NCBI RefSeq assembly: GCF_030867095.1 | Contig: NC_081827.1 | Span: 217,313,810-217,377,809 of the forward strand | Source of the DNA: Alligator mississippiensis | Lineage: Eukaryota > Chordata > Crocodylia > Alligatoridae | Direction: 5' to 3' | Length of the DNA stretch: 64,000 bases | In this document: positions 35,600 through 48,355 of the stretch, piece after piece | Layout of the letters: each line of letters begins with the position of its first letter | Position numbering within the stretch: the first letter of the stretch is position 1 | Made by a program: the position numbers and the translations under genes | Notes under the pieces: model-generated | Told to the model about the DNA's origin: nothing | The model's database searches: none | Seen by the model: the letters and a program-made list of their open reading frames with translations, nothing else

Positions 35600-38140
35600 G
35601 CACTATACTAAATAGACATTTACTGAAAAAAGTTATTTTCCATAATATATTATTGTGAAACAAAATTTATAAGAGGAACATGTATGATTTTAGAAATTGG
35701 CAAGCAAAACTTATGCAAGCATTCTTACTCCAAGCAACAGAAAAGATGTATGAATTTAAATATATTTAAAGGTTTCCAAAGCAGTGCTTATACATTTTAT
35801 TATTATGCATCTCTTTGGATCATAAGTATGCTGTACCTGGCCATCTTGTGCACACACAACTGACCATATGCAATCCATGTATGTCATCATTGCATTTACA
35901 TGTACAAACAGTTGTGTATGCACATCTTTGAAAAAAAATGATCCTATACATAAGATTTCAAAATTGATTTTAAGTCTTACTCTTGTGCATATAGCATCCT
36001 GTCAAAGCTTCATCCTACAAACTGACTTGACACAAGTATTTTATCCTCATAAAATGAGCTTGACACAAGCTTTTATGTTCATACAGACCCCTACCTCCTT
36101 AAAGAATACAAGTACTGATGACAGGATGTTTCTTCCACAAGTACTGCTGATATCACAGAGTCATAGTGAGAGCTGCGCAATAAAAGTAACCATGTCAGCA
36201 GCAGGAGTCACTGCAAAGCGAAAATAGGAACAGAGAGAGAGAACCGGTTTTTCAGATACTGTTTTCAATATTTATTTTAAAATTTCTGTTTCATTTGTGT
36301 TTGTAGAAGACTATACATAATAAACTTGTATCAGCACTGCCTAAAATAAATTATTTCCACAGACTTCAATGGGCTTTGGACCTGGCCTATATTCAGTTAT
36401 CCATTTTGGGAGCTTACAGAGGATTTTTATATCTTTGTACTTTACCGCTAATGAAGTCAAACACTGCCCTCTAGTGACCAATACATAAAACTGAAGAAAG
36501 AAGCAATTATATGAACTCTACCTAGGGTCAATTATTCCAGGCTCTAGTATAGACAGAGCTATTGCCAGTGTCTCAAATAGAATCTGCAGAAGTTTGGTGG
36601 AAAACTCAGGCCCACAAAAACAAAAATGTTGATGTAGTGAAGGAACCATGACTGCCATAGCTGAAAAATGTATTAGATTAGCAGAATCTGTGAATTTCTG
36701 CACAAAAGAATCAGAAACACTTGGAGAGCAGTTCATGGGAGATTTCTATGCAAAATGGTGCCTTTAGGACATTAAAAAAAAAAATGTTGAATGTCAAAAT
36801 AAGAAAACATTGGAGTCTTTGTGTTAAGCAAGTTAATAAGCCTCTGATTACAATCATATCTTTTAAAAAAAGAATTTAAAGAAAACATTCTACCCCCCTT
36901 TCCTTTTAGATAATTGTAAATTATCTAAAATATGTCATTCAGTAATTATCATTCAGAACAGGTGAACTCGCCCTTTTTATCTTTTGTTCTTAAAAAGAAA
37001 TAGATTATAGTCATAGTAAATTACACTTGCTTTTTCTCCAATGAGAAAACAAGGGATCTTCATATTACAAGAAGGTGTTTTTTGATCCCCAGGACCAGTC
37101 ATGATATTAATATAAGCAGCCTCCTGTTGGTATCCACTAAAAAGACACCACCACCACTACACATGTATAACATTGAAAATGCTCCCAGGAAGAAAATAAA
37201 TACTGCAATCACTCAGAATTTACTTTGGAGACAAGCAAGACTTCAGAGGACAGAGGAGTCAAAATGGACAGATCCATTAATAGAAGTCAAGTAGAGCAGC
37301 AGCACTAATTTAACCCTGTTTAAGAACTTAAGTACCTAGCAACCAAGATAGCTTCAATTATTACCTGAGAAATGATATTATGTAGCTACAGATTAATACA
37401 TCTCTAGTACATGTGTACCTAGTATTTCCACAACCAACTACCAACAGAATATTGTCAGTGTCTGCCACAAACCAGAAGCATCAAAGAAGTTAATCATAAC
37501 ATCTAGGTTAGCTGGCAGCCATGCCAACATCCGCTAATTAGCCACTGGATCCAGCACAATTTAATGTGGAATTTGGCAGGAATACTAATTTAATACACTT
37601 AGCCAAAGAAGACCATGTGAAAAAACACACACAAGCCAAATACATGTCTGTCTACCCTTACCTTTTTCTGTCTTTACTCTGGGTGCCTGACTGGCAGACA
37701 GACACTAACATGCTAAATGACTGAAGAAACAGCTGTTCTTCCTTCAGGTTGACTGCTGACAAGTATACCTCAATCATCCACACCTTGCTGGTTTCCCCTT
37801 GGGTTTCAAAGTTTTTTATTTTGAAACTATGATTTAAAATTTAGCACAGTGGACTTAGTACAGAAAAGTTTCTACAGCTTTTCTTTTTTAATTAACAAAT
37901 CCTGCATCTCTGCAGGGAAGCGGACTGGATGAGCCTCCAAACATTATCTAGTATTATTTCAATATAATGGAAATTTAAACAAAAAATCTAAAAATGCCAA
38001 AGTTTAGGTTCTCATGTCATCCACTATTTCACATGCAACATTAGAAATTTCATACTGATATCAGAATCAGGGCCTTTTATTCTACGTGTTCTACAAACAT
38101 CCAAAAAGTTATGGTTCAAAGTCATTACACTATGATTTGT
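35600..38140. other. AT-rich non-coding stretch
   Basis: No gene or repeat recognised. A 119-codon frame at 35868-36227 has no domain and no composition contrast. Confidence 0.6.
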
Positions 38141-38148
38141 CTGTGTAA

Positions 38149-38429
38149 CAGGGTCCCTGAGCAGAGCATTGTTACTTGGGGAAATCCCCACAGCTGACAA
38201 TCACGATGCCCAGGCAGGGGCGGGTGGGAGGAGATTTCCCACGCCATGCAGTGGGAGAGACCACTGGGGCATGTGGTGCAGCAGGTGGGAGGGGCACTGG
38301 GGTGCATTGTTCAGCAGGGAGTCATGCAGTGTATGGACTCAGGGGCCCATGATCTCCACTGGTACAGCCTCTGCTAGCATGGCTCATGGGGCATACAGCT
38401 CCCAGCTGGTTAGAAGTTGGACAACCCTG
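38149..38429. mobile_element. hAT-like MITE (about 281 bp)
   Basis: The left tip CAGGGTCCCTGAGC and the right tip, reversed, CAGGGTTGTCCAACTTC share the CAGGGT core. The interior is GC-rich against AT-rich flanks. The 8-bp flanks CTGTGTAA and CTGTACAC agree only partly, so the exact ends are uncertain. Confidence 0.5.
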
Positions 38430-40155
38430 CTGTACACCATAATATATCAAAAACGTAATCTTTTCCTTATTGATTGCACAAGCCTTCAGCAGTGTAAATA
38501 CAGGCCATATTAAAACTTCAGCTATCTGTTTCATAGGCCTGGTCGCAGTATCTGAAGGAATACATGCATACATCATTTTCTCAGAATATTGTCCTGCATA
38601 AATTTATTTTTGGACAATATTCAAATGACCTAATAGATCCGATGTCAGAGTTAATTTCTGGCTGAAAAAGTCATGCATTTTCCACTTTCTTTCCATTTGA
38701 ACTACTAGGTATGAACGTAGCCAAAGATGAATATCTAAGATAAATACATTTTAGCATTTCATCTTTGTTGTATCTGATTGCATTGTAATATTTATTGTAT
38801 TTATTGTCAAATACTCCTGCTGGGGTAATTGAACTGCTCTTTTTACAGATGGGGAGCTTAGACAGAGAGAATATAATTTTCCCAGGGTCTTTCTGAAAAT
38901 TTGTAACAAAGCAGATCTCCCACAGCCTGGGAATTTAAGGTAGACAAAGTGAGGCAACAGATAAGAGGCATAAAGCATATCAGTTTTTGTTGTCAGTACT
39001 ATGGTATAGTAGAACAATTAAAGAAAGGACCACAGAGGTTATTTGAAATGGCAGAGTTTTTCAGTCTGGGGGCCAAAAATTATTTCACTCTACAGTCAGT
39101 GTTTTGAAGCTGATTTTTTTTTCTTGTTTTGCTTTTTTGGAGATGATTAGGCAGCACAAGGGGAGCAAAGAAGACCGAGAAGTTAAGTCCAGTTTCCATA
39201 AACCCTACTTGTATTTCTCTAGGTTGTTCCAACTTGTGCTATAATAGAGACAGGGAAAACTCCCTGCTTTTTGGTTGCCAGCTTCTATTCCCCCCTCCCA
39301 GGAGGAAAGGGGAAGGGAGGCATGAGTGGTTGTGTGTTTGAGATAAAGCATACTTTCCTAGACACTCAAACTCAGACAAAACCAACTGAATTCTTATCTT
39401 TATCTATAACCATGCTGAGGTTTCTAAAACCATGCAAGATATGGAACAGCTAGAGTTCTCTGTGATGCAACAGGTGAACCTATGGAAAGAGGCTTCTAGT
39501 GCTTCAAAGGAACGACGAAGAAGCAGCTGGGGAGGTTTGAATTCTTCCATTTCTTCCCTGGCAAATGGAGTTCAAATAATTCAGTCAGTGTGCAGTCCAG
39601 GGAGACAGTTTCAACCTCACAATCAAGTATAAAAATCTCTTATCAAAAAGTCACCCTTGAGTACCACAAGGGGCTCATAGTCTTCAGGTTAGAAACCACC
39701 CATCTAAAGTGTTACTGGTTCTTATATTATACACACGCTTCAGCTACAAGTACCCAACAGAGTAGCCTAAATGGAGATGGACTACATGTAAAACTACATC
39801 CTAAAATCATCCTTAGCTAATCAATATTTAGAGTTACTACTGTTACTGAAGGTCTCAAAAAGTTCAGAGTCTGGATATTTACAAAATTTTCATAAAGGAG
39901 CTTATCAGGACACATGGCTCTCTTCTTTATACAATGCCTGCCCAATAAAGCTAGGACTTTAAGTGTATCTGACTACAGGACATGTTAAGAAAAACATGTT
40001 AAAACGTGTTAAAAAAAAATTAAATGGTCTACCCTATCTAAACCAAGTCCAGCACAACACATATATGCTGCATAAAGCTATGCAACTAGAAACCTGACAG
40101 AGGTGTTACATTTCACCTGCTTGCAGGATCAGAGCCTTGAGTCCTTTAAACTCTA
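38430..40155. other. AT-rich non-coding stretch
   Basis: No gene or repeat recognised. Confidence 0.6.
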
Positions 40156-40211
40156 TGGTTGCATCCAGATGAGCGAGGACATTTGTTTCCCTGGGGACAA
40201 GTAGCAGCAGC

Positions 40212-40501
40212 CAGGGTTGACCCTAGAGGACTGTGTGGCCTGGGGCAAATCAGGCTGTGGTGGGCCCCCTTAACAATGCACAGGGCCCATGGGACCCCCG
40301 CACAGGCAGTTCAAGGACTGGGGTCTCCCCCATGTCTGGGGGAGGTGTCTCCGCACTTTTTCTGTGGCACGGGGCTGAACCACCAGCACCAGGCAGGCCC
40401 TGTGGGAGGGACCGAGGTTGCTCCGCCCAGCTCCGTAGGTCCCCCAAAGCATGGGGCCCGGAGCAGTAGCCCCAATTTTCCATACTCTAGGGACAGCCCT
40501 G
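40212..40501. mobile_element. hAT MITE (290 bp)
   Basis: The tips are CAGGGTTGACCCTAGAGG (left) and CAGGGCTGTCCCTAGAGT (right, reversed), an extended imperfect inverted repeat. The flanks GCAGCAGC (40204-40211) and GCAGCGGC (40502-40509) match at seven of eight positions. It is GC-rich and non-coding, and sits inside another GC-rich repeat beginning near 40155. Confidence 0.8.
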
Positions 40502-41246
40502 GCAGCGGCACACCTGTTACAAACAAACTCGAATCGCTTGCCAGCAGCGGCAGCCTACCATCATACCCCGCACAGATCTGGGGGTCTGTACGCCCCCAGG
40601 AGGGTTTAGGGGGTACTCTTCCCGGGGGGTACTCTACTCTTGCTGGACTCTTCCCGGGGGATACAGGCCCCCAGATCTTCATGTGGGATGACACTATGCT
40701 GCTGCTGCCAGCTGGGGCCAGTGTCCAACCAGGAACTGGGGGAATGTTCAGGGACCTAAACATTCCTGCAGCTCCCAGTTGGATTCCCCAGCCCCCAGCT
40801 CTCTGATTATTTCCCCATCTCTTCCTGCGGGGTGTGGGCACCCCAGATCTGCGTGCTGAGTTTCAGCAGGCTGCCATTGCAGTTTCAGTGGCAGCCTGCT
40901 GAAATCCTGTGCACAAACCGGGGGCTCTCGCCCCCTGGAAAGAGCTGAGGAAATGATCAGAGAGCTGGGGGGAAGCAATCAGAGCTGAGGAATCAAACAG
41001 GGAGCTAGATGTCAGTATCAGAGCAGTCCCCCCCCCCAGTCTCCCCTCTCCCTCTCCTTAGTTTCTATTTAGCAGCAGCAAGTCCGGCTTTGAAATTCTA
41101 AATGTTTCGAAACATTTCGAGCGCCCTCCTTTTGTTTCAAAGTTGTTTCAAAGCCTTTTGTTTCATTTCAGTTTCACTGTTTCAAGCTTGAAATGCATTG
41201 AAACAGCTTCGAAATGAAACACTCGTCAAAATTTTGCACAGTCCTA
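40502..41246. mobile_element. hAT-type element, right part (TAGGACTGTGC tip)
   Basis: The right end (41030-41246) has many GTTTCAAA/TTTGAAAC motifs and ends AAATTTTGCACAGTCCTA, so its inward tip is TAGGACTGTGCAAAATTT. This closely resembles the left tip of 59669-60395, and the GTTTCGA/TCGAAAC-rich body is shared. The left boundary was not found; the material from 40155 may belong to it or to another element. Confidence 0.6.
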
Positions 41247-41956
41247 ATAACCAAGTATATTGTTTCTCATATTTGCTTTAAAATACCCAGTTAGACATGT
41301 CTCAGATCTTCCTTATAAGCAGCTCAAATGATGTGTCAAATAGAGCAATTCTGAAACAGATATGTAAAAGTGAGAATCATGGATCAGCAGTGAAGCCTAC
41401 ATGCCACAAAGAAAATCTTATCAATATTCTTAATAGCTGTCTCTGACAGACAGGCTATATAATACCCATATAAAAGGAGAAAGGAAAGTTGCACAGATGA
41501 TTTTTAGCTCAATTGCTTTGGATTCACCTACCAACTACTCACAAAAAATAAAGGCTCCTATGACCAAGGACTTGAAAAGCCTTTTAAAACATAAGTAAGC
41601 ATTATTCTTCCACCTCACATTCTTGTAAACACCTACCCTAGTGCTCTATATACTCCTCCAAAGGATCAGGTGCTTGCTGCTTATTAAGCTACTCAATTAA
41701 GCATTGCAGGCAGACTGCTTGCAGCTACAGCATCAGGAGGCTGCAGTCCCAACAGCCTTTGTAACAGTATCTAATCGAGTAAGACAGAATGTTAACCTTA
41801 TGTTGTTCAGACAGAACGTCGGGGCCTACTTATCTGGACACGTTCCCTTTACAAAGGAGTTAAATCCAATTCTTATATTGTTAGCTGTCTTATAGCTAAA
41901 TTAATTTACTATTGCAAAAGCCATTGGTTCTTTATAGATTTGCCTCATGGACAAAG
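41247..41956. other. AT-rich non-coding stretch
   Basis: Nothing recognisable. Confidence 0.55.
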
Positions 41957-41961
41957 ACATA

Positions 41962-43245
41962 TGTCGCAGGGCACCTTAGTGCCTGCTCCTAGAGAGGAGA
42001 AACTGCCAGGGAGAGAACCCTGGCAGAGCTGATTGAGCGCAGCTGCGGGTTGCCGGAGCAACTAAGGGGAGCCAGCTGGCCAGAAGGGGGCAGGGCCTGG
42101 CCTTTGTAAAGCCCAGGGCTGAAACCAGGCTAGCAGTTCTCTGCCAGCAGCCTGGGAGGCAGGAGCTTTGGGAGTGAGGACATGGAAAGGAGCATGACTT
42201 GCAAGTACAGCTCATGATAGCCCTGAGAGGATGGGCACTAGGGTTTAGCCAGGAGGCTTGAGTTTGTTTGGCTTTGTTATTACACCCGGAGGCTTGGGTG
42301 AGGCTGTAGGGGTTGGAGGAGGCCTCAACTATAGGGACCCCAGAGAGTGTGGGGTGCCCTAGCGCCAAGAGGGCGCATTATTTGCATAGCGCCAGGGAAG
42401 GCGCAGCTCGCACGCCAGTGCGTGAGCAACTGGCGGCTAGGAGCGTGGCCAGTGGGTCACGGGCGCAACCGGTAGGTTGCAAACGGGGGACCGAGACCCC
42501 GGATTGCGTGCGGGGTACATAGACCCCAGCCCCAGAGCGAGGGGCAATTTCATTGAGAAGCCCCGTGGGGGCACGGCGAGCCCCAAAGAGGGGGAGCGCC
42601 ATTACTGAGGAGCCCTGGAGCGGGGCCATTACTGAGGAGCCCGAGGCAGGCATGCCCTAGAACGCGGCCATATTGAGGAACCTGAGATGGGCATAGCGAG
42701 CCCAGCCGCAGGCTAGTGCGGCAACACCCCTCAGATCGAGGCAGGGCGCTGTGGTTGCCCCCGAGAAGACAGTGAGTAGCAGCGCGGTGAGCCGGGGTCA
42801 GAGAGGGTACCTGTGCGGTTGGCCGGAAGGGCCGGGGCCCGCTAGGGAGTCCCAGAGTGGGACCGCACCATCAGGAGAGTCCCAGTGAGAGGCTGGGTGC
42901 GAGAGAGAGAGCCCAGAGTGGGCTACACTTTAGAGGAGGCCCGGGAAGCGGGAGTACAGACCTAACAACGTCTATTACATCTGCGAGGCTTGGGGCGTGG
43001 TATCAGGGGCTGGTAGGAGCCATGCATAGCCCATAAGGCTGGGGTGCTTGGGGTAGTGCCCATCGTACGGGGAGACCCACGAGGGGTCCAGGAGCTTACG
43101 TGCCCGAGGAAACACAAGGCAGCCTCCCTATTACATATTCCATCAAGACGTGGCGGGCGAGAATGGAGGGTGCCCTCGGGCCGAAGTAGCGCGGTGAGAG
43201 GGCCTCAAGTAGATCACGGCCCTCCGAGAGGACCCTGCCGTGACA
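41962..43245. mobile_element. solo LTR fossil (1.28 kb)
   Basis: Starts TGTCGCAGGGCACC and ends CCCTGCCGTGACA, i.e. TG...CA with short inverted ends. It is flanked by an exact 5-bp duplication, ACATA (41957-41961 and 43246-43250). The sequence is strikingly GC- and CpG-rich from 42300 onward against AT-rich flanks. No internal region or second copy is present, so it is a solo LTR left by recombination. Transcriptional orientation is not certain. The exact duplication and retained CpGs suggest it is not very old. Confidence 0.8.
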
Positions 43246-43250
43246 ACATA

Positions 43251-44014
43251 ATTCAAAAGATATTGTTAGTGACAACTTAAGGAACAAAAACTGGCAAATT
43301 TGACTTGCAAGTGCCATGTGATTTATAATTATATGTATCCTTTTAGCATCTTCATTTATTTGCATTTTATTAACTTAACTTAGATTGTAGGGAAAAATGA
43401 ATTTTCTATTTTTTTCTCTTTATATTTCTCAATTTGCATCACGTCTAGTTTGTGTTTTATCTTGTATCATCTTTCCTCCTTGCATCTCTTTTATCTTATG
43501 AATGCCTTCAGACTTACAGCAACACATCTTCAAAGTGATGTTACACAAACAACTCCTTTTATCGATATTTTTTTTTTTTTTTTTTTTTTTTTTCCCTTCA
43601 GCTATCTCTCTCTCTCTCTCTCTCTTTCTCTCATGAAAGATGACAGTCTATTTGACAGCCTTGGAAAATAAAGTCCTCCAGCCACAAAACTGATAAAGCA
43701 CAAGTTGTAACAATTCAAACTTTACCACAAAGTCCTGCCAACATGCATCAGCTGTGACCTACAAAGACAAATTTAAGGGATCACAGTATTTTTTTTCCTT
43801 GCATACCTTTGGCAACCAGTTTATGCACTGACATGACCAATAATGCATACAGTGACAATGGCAGGGCCATCTGCCTAATGCTTTCAAATTACACAGTCAT
43901 AGGCTCTTATTCAGTTTTTCTAACCACACTTATTATGTTAAAAAAAAACCAAACTGAGACAAACTGACAGCTATGAAATAATAAGGCTACTAAGTTTCAC
44001 CAGATATGTTAAAG
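43251..44014. other. AT-rich non-coding stretch with simple repeats
   Basis: No gene. A T run at 43568-43593 is followed by (CT)n at about 43604-43632. Confidence 0.65.
43568..43632. repeat. poly(T) and (CT)n simple repeats
   Basis: About 26 T residues, a short spacer, then about 12 CT units. Confidence 0.95.
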
Positions 44015-44140
44015 CAGTGATTCTCAAACTTTCTGGACTCGAAGCACCCCTTATTGGATTGAAGGTACCCTTCCATAACTTTTCTGAATTGAATTGCATC
44101 TAATTTCAAACACTAAATTTATACATTAAAGTGTTTACCC
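44015..44140. mobile_element. possible hAT MITE left end
   Basis: CAGTGATTCTCAAACTTTC followed by AAGCACCCCTTATTGG resembles the widespread CAGTG.TTCTCAAAC hAT tip. I found no matching right end before the CR1 insertion, so this is a partial or misread element. Confidence 0.4.
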
Positions 44141-44229
44141 TCTTACAGAGGGACCAGGCAGTGGTACTAGGAAATTGTCCAGACGGGAAAAGTTGAGCCT
44201 GCACTTATTTTTTTATTATTTATTTATTG

Positions 44230-45932
44230 TTTTATAGATATAAAGGGAATAAAAGGAAGGCCCAGGGAGGAATAGGACCCCTGCTAAATGGGCAGAAACA
44301 ATTGGTGACGGACAGGGGAGACAAGGCTGACCGCCTCAATGAGTTCTTTGCTTCAGTGTTCCTAAGCGAGGGGCACGACAAATCTCACACTGGGGTTGTA
44401 GAGGCAGCAGCAAGGCGCCAGACTTCCATGCGTAGACCCTGAGATGGTGCAGAGTCACTTGGAAGAACTGGATGCCTTTAAGTCGGCAGGCCTGGATGAG
44501 CTCCAACAGAGGGTGCTGAACGCACTGGCCGACATCATAGCAGAGCCACTAGTGGGAATATTTGAACGATCATGGGGCACGGGCCAAGTCCCGGAGGACT
44601 GGAAAAGGGCCAATGTGGTCCCCATTTTCAAGAAGGGGAGGAAGGAGGACCCGGGCAACTATAGGCCAGACAGTCTCACCTCCATCCTAGGCAAAATCTT
44701 TGAAAAAATTATCAAGGCTCACATTTGCGAGAGCCCGGCAGGACAAATTATGCTGAGGGAAAATCAGCACGGGTTTGCAGCAGGCAGATTGTGCCTGACT
44801 AATCTGGTCTCTTTTTATGACCAGGTTACGAAACGCCTGGACACAGGAGGAGGGGTGGATGTCGTATACTTAGACTTCAGGAAGGCCTTCGATATGGTAT
44901 CCCACCCCATACTGGTGAACAAGTTAAGAGGCTGTGACTTGGATGACTACACAGTCTGGTGGGTGGCAAATTGGCTAGAGGGTCGCACCCAGAAAGTCAT
45001 GGTGGATGGGTTGGTTTCGACCTGGAAGGGTGTGGGCAGTGGGGTCCCGCAGGGCTCGGTCCTTGGACCGATACTCTTTAATGTTTTCATCAGCGACTTA
45101 GACAAAGGAGTGAAATGTACTCTGTCCAAGTTTGCAGATGACACAAAGCTATGGGGAGAAGTGGACACGCCGGAGGGCAGGGAAAAGCTGCAAGCAGACC
45201 TGGACAGGTTGGACAAGTGGGCAGAAAACAACAGAATGCAATTCAACAAGGAGAAATGCAAAGTGCTGCACCTAGGGAGGAAAAATGTCCGGCACACCTA
45301 CAGCCTAGGGAATGACCTGCTGGGTGGCACGGAAGTGGAAAGAGAGCTTGGAGTCTTAGGACTCCAAGATGAACATGAGTCGGCAGTGTGATGAAGCCAT
45401 CAGAAAAGCCAATGGCACTTTATCGTGCATCAGCAGATGCATGACGAATAGATCCAAGGAGGTGATACTTCCTCTCTATCGGGCACTGGTCAGACCGCAG
45501 TTGGAGTACTGCGTGCAATTCTGGGCGCCACACTTCAAGAGGGATGCGGATAACCTGGAGAGAGTCCAGAGAAGGGCCACTTGTATGGTTAAGGGCTTGC
45601 AGACCAAGCCCTACGAGGAGAGACTAGAGAACCTGGACCTTTTCAGCCTCCGCAAGAGAAGGTTGAGAGGCGACCTTGTGGCTGCCTATAAGTTCATCAC
45701 AGGGGCACAGAAGGGAATTGGTGAGGTTTTATTCACCAAGGCGCCCCCGGGGGTTACAAGAAATAATGGCCACAAGCTAGCAGAGAGCAGATTTAGATTG
45801 GACATTAGGAAGAACTTCTTCACAGTTCGAGTGGCCACGGTCTGCAACAGGCTCCCAAGGGAGGTGGTGCTCTCCCCTACCCTGGGGGTCTTCAAAAGGA
45901 GGTTAGATAGGCATATAGCTGGGGTCATCTAG
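44230..45932 (+). pseudogene. CR1 ORF2 reverse transcriptase, nearly open
   Basis: The open piece 44444-45391 (315 codons) holds NVVPIFKKGRKEDPGNYRP, QHGFAAGRLCLTNLVSFYDQ, DVVYLDFRKAFD, GVPQGSVLGPILFNVF and FADDTKLWG (from about 45131), so all catalytic aspartates are visible. The second piece, 45369-45932, carries [27 protein letters not shown] and the terminal LGVFKRRLDRHIAGVI. Relative to the copy at 63.8 kb, a 2-base loss near 45360 (after GAGTCTTA) shifts the frame, and another shift lies near 44425, between the first short piece and the main one. With few breaks, it is a comparatively young dead copy. Confidence 0.9.
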
Positions 45933-46012
45933 ACCCAGCACTCTTTCCTGCCTATGCAGGGGGTCAGACTCGATGATCTATTGAGGTCCCTTCTGACCCT
46001 AACATCTATGAA
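44230..46012 (+). mobile_element. CR1 LINE, 5'-truncated (about 1.8 kb)
   Basis: Contains the pre-RT region, the whole reverse transcriptase, the C-terminal domain and the 3' tail (GATGATCTATTGAGGTCCC...CTAACATCTATGAATC). It begins abruptly in the ORF2 linker at about 44230 after a T/A-rich flank, as is usual for target-primed insertions that stop early. It belongs to the same subfamily as the copy at 63117-64000. GC content is higher than in the flanks. Confidence 0.93.
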
Positions 46013-46838
46013 TCTTATCTGGTTAGCTTATCTGTTTAGCTCCTCACAACCCACAACAACCTTTGAAGGATCTGGCAGTACCCCATGCTGTCATATCACC
46101 CTGGCTGAGAATCAGCACGCTGAAGCATAGGATTTTGTTTCTTCCTTCTTAACCTCTGCCCACCCATTTCTTGTCCTTTATTTCTTCACAACTATAGGTC
46201 TCTCAGTGCAGTTTTAGAAGATGAAGCTAAAAGAGAAAGGCTAGATGAAAAATTAAGAGGAGGAAAGGGGGAGCTAAAAACTTTGGAGGAAATATTCTAG
46301 CTTTGCATGCTGATGTTTCAGATGAGATACTTGGCAAGTATTAAAAAATGACAGACAAAGAGGTGGTTTCAAATTTTCAAAATTATTGCCCCATGCACAA
46401 AAATCTTTGGCTCCAGATTTTTATAAAGGACTAAATCCGCTGCTAATGTCTTTGTTTTTGTCATTGTTAGCCTTTATGATATCAGTCAAATATAGAATGT
46501 TAACTCCTAAAAATAAAGAATTCTGTTTAATGCCTTGCCTCCAGACCACTAATGTTACAGAACCCAAGATGAAATTTAAATAAAAAGACCAAATACTGAG
46601 AACAATGGCCCATATCTTTTTCATGATTATTTACTATCCTCACCAGAGTGTAGTTTACTCGCTTACAGACTGATTTGCTTTGAAGCTTGATTTCTAGCAC
46701 AGCTTAAGGAAGTTTCTGTGTTAGCCATGGGTAGGTTAAATAGAAGGTTCAGGTTTAATTTTTACACAGACCCATTAACAAGCAAATTATTCAGAATTAC
46801 TGTCTTACAGTTTCAAAAAGATACAGATAGTGATTTTG
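46013..46838. other. AT-rich non-coding stretch
   Basis: Nothing recognisable. Confidence 0.55.
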
Positions 46839-46840
46839 GG

Positions 46841-47323
46841 TAGGGCTCTCAAATAATTAAAGTCTGCTCACGATTAGTTACACAATTAAAAAAATCAGTT
46901 GCAATTAATCACAATTTTAATTGCATAACTAAAAACTCAAAATTATGCAAAATGATGCAGGTACTTTGTATGGTTGGGGGGTGGATGTGGAGTGTTTGTG
47001 GGGGGGGATTTGTGAAGGTGTGGGGGGCTCTGGGTATGTGTGTGTGTGAGGCTTGAAGCCCAGTGAGGGATGGGTAGCAACAGGGGGCTCTGGAGCCTGA
47101 GCACGGGGAAAACACTGCCTGCCCTGAAAGGATGTGGGGTACTGTGGGTCAGGAGTGAGGGACGGCAGCAGCAGCAGGGTGGGGGGGACTGTGGCTTTGG
47201 AGTGAGACTGAGGGGCAGGGCCAGGGCATGGGCATATCACTGCCTCCCTCCCACAATCATATCCCCCTCCCCTCTTTCCCACAGGCATCCTCTTTTTGAA
47301 ACTGAAAATATGGTAACCCTACA
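46841..47323. repeat. hAT-like relic, boundaries uncertain
   Basis: Begins TAGGGCTCTCAAATAATTAA with several ATTAGTTA/AATTAATC motifs. A GC-rich interior follows, then an outward-facing end, AAATATGGTAACCCTA (inward TAGGGTTACCATATTTTC). Both tips start TAGGG, but I found no flanking duplication. Two different elements may abut here. Confidence 0.35.
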
Positions 47324-47697
47324 GGAATGCAGCCTGGCTGTATGTAGAGCAGCGCCCAGCAGGTAGGTCTGTGGAGGGGAAGGGAAGGGAAGGGACGGGG
47401 GGGAGGGAGTGCAGATCGAGGCCCCCACAGTAAGGATGTGGGGCAGGGGCTGAATTAATGGGACCCTGGGGCCAGGGCAGTTAGTGGAGCTGTGGTTGGC
47501 ATGTCTATGAGCACCAAGAGGCAGGGGGCAGGGAGGCAGAACACAGTTCCCCACCACGGTACGCACCACCAGGGAAGACATGGGAGGCTTGTGCTCCCCA
47601 GATCTGTGCATGGGGCAGAGATGGGCTGCCCGCTGCAGGCTGGGGCTACAGGTCTATGGGCTGGATCCAGCCGGTTGGCCATATATTTGACATTCCT
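47324..47697. repeat. GC-rich hAT-like relic
   Basis: The left starts CAGGAATGCAGCC and the right ends ATTTGACATTCCTG (inward CAGGAATGTCAAAT), giving an 8-base matching tip. The flanks show no 8-bp duplication, so the assignment is tentative. Confidence 0.4.
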
Positions 47698-48040
47698 GCA
47701 CTATATTTGTGTTAAAAACATGAACAGAAGTAGTAAGGTTACAAGAAATTCCATTTTTTAAATTTCCCTGATCATTGTTCCAATTTACATTTATAATGAT
47801 AACAAACCTTTCATCTTACTCTGAAGCCTCTGTAATGAGGAAAGTAGTAGAAACATAACAGAAACAAGATAAACAAGAGAAAATATAATCTGAAAGGGAT
47901 AAATATTTATCTGGCAAGCGTGTGGGAGGTATTGCCTAGAACATTCCTTGCCATGATCCTGGAGAAAGCCAAAAAGCAAAATAGGGAAAAAAACAACAAC
48001 AAACAAAACAAAAAACAAACCCAGGAAACTACCACTTCAA
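47698..48040. other. AT-rich non-coding stretch
   Basis: Nothing recognisable. An A-rich AACAAAAC-type simple sequence lies at 47988-48020. Confidence 0.5.
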
Positions 48041-48049
48041 TAGCTGGAA

Positions 48050-48213
48050 TGTTACTGGGGCATATCCAAAGGAAGGCCATTTGGATGCATCTGGAGGAGG
48101 AAAGGCTAATCATAAGCAGCCAATATGGATTTATGAAAAACAAATAGTGTCAAACAAACTTGATCTCCTTCTTTGACAAAGTAACTTTTTGGGTGGATGA
48201 AGGGAATGCTGTG
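48050..48213 (+). mobile_element. old CR1 RT fragment
   Basis: Plus-strand translation gives QYGFMKNK, a stop, then CQTNLISFFDKVTFWVDEGNAVD. This corresponds to the CR1 segment just before the DVIYLDF box, as in QHGFAAGRLCLTNLVSFYDQ of the 44-kb copy. Both ends are truncated. It abuts the 3' side of the following LINE. Confidence 0.7.
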
Positions 48214-48355
48214 GATCTTCTCTGGCAATCCCTTGCAGTCGAGGAAGATCATCTTTCACGATTGTCTTATCTGTGTATCCAAAGATAGCTGATGAGGCCC
48301 CTCTGGGATCAACAGACTCTGCTGAAGCCTGGTCATGTGTTTCTGTGTGGGGTAG

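Noticed and set aside
40159-40806. 215-codon plus-strand frame rich in Pro and Gly
   Set aside because: It spans a hAT MITE boundary and its target duplication, so it cannot be one ancestral gene. Overlapping long frames on the other strand show the same composition effect.
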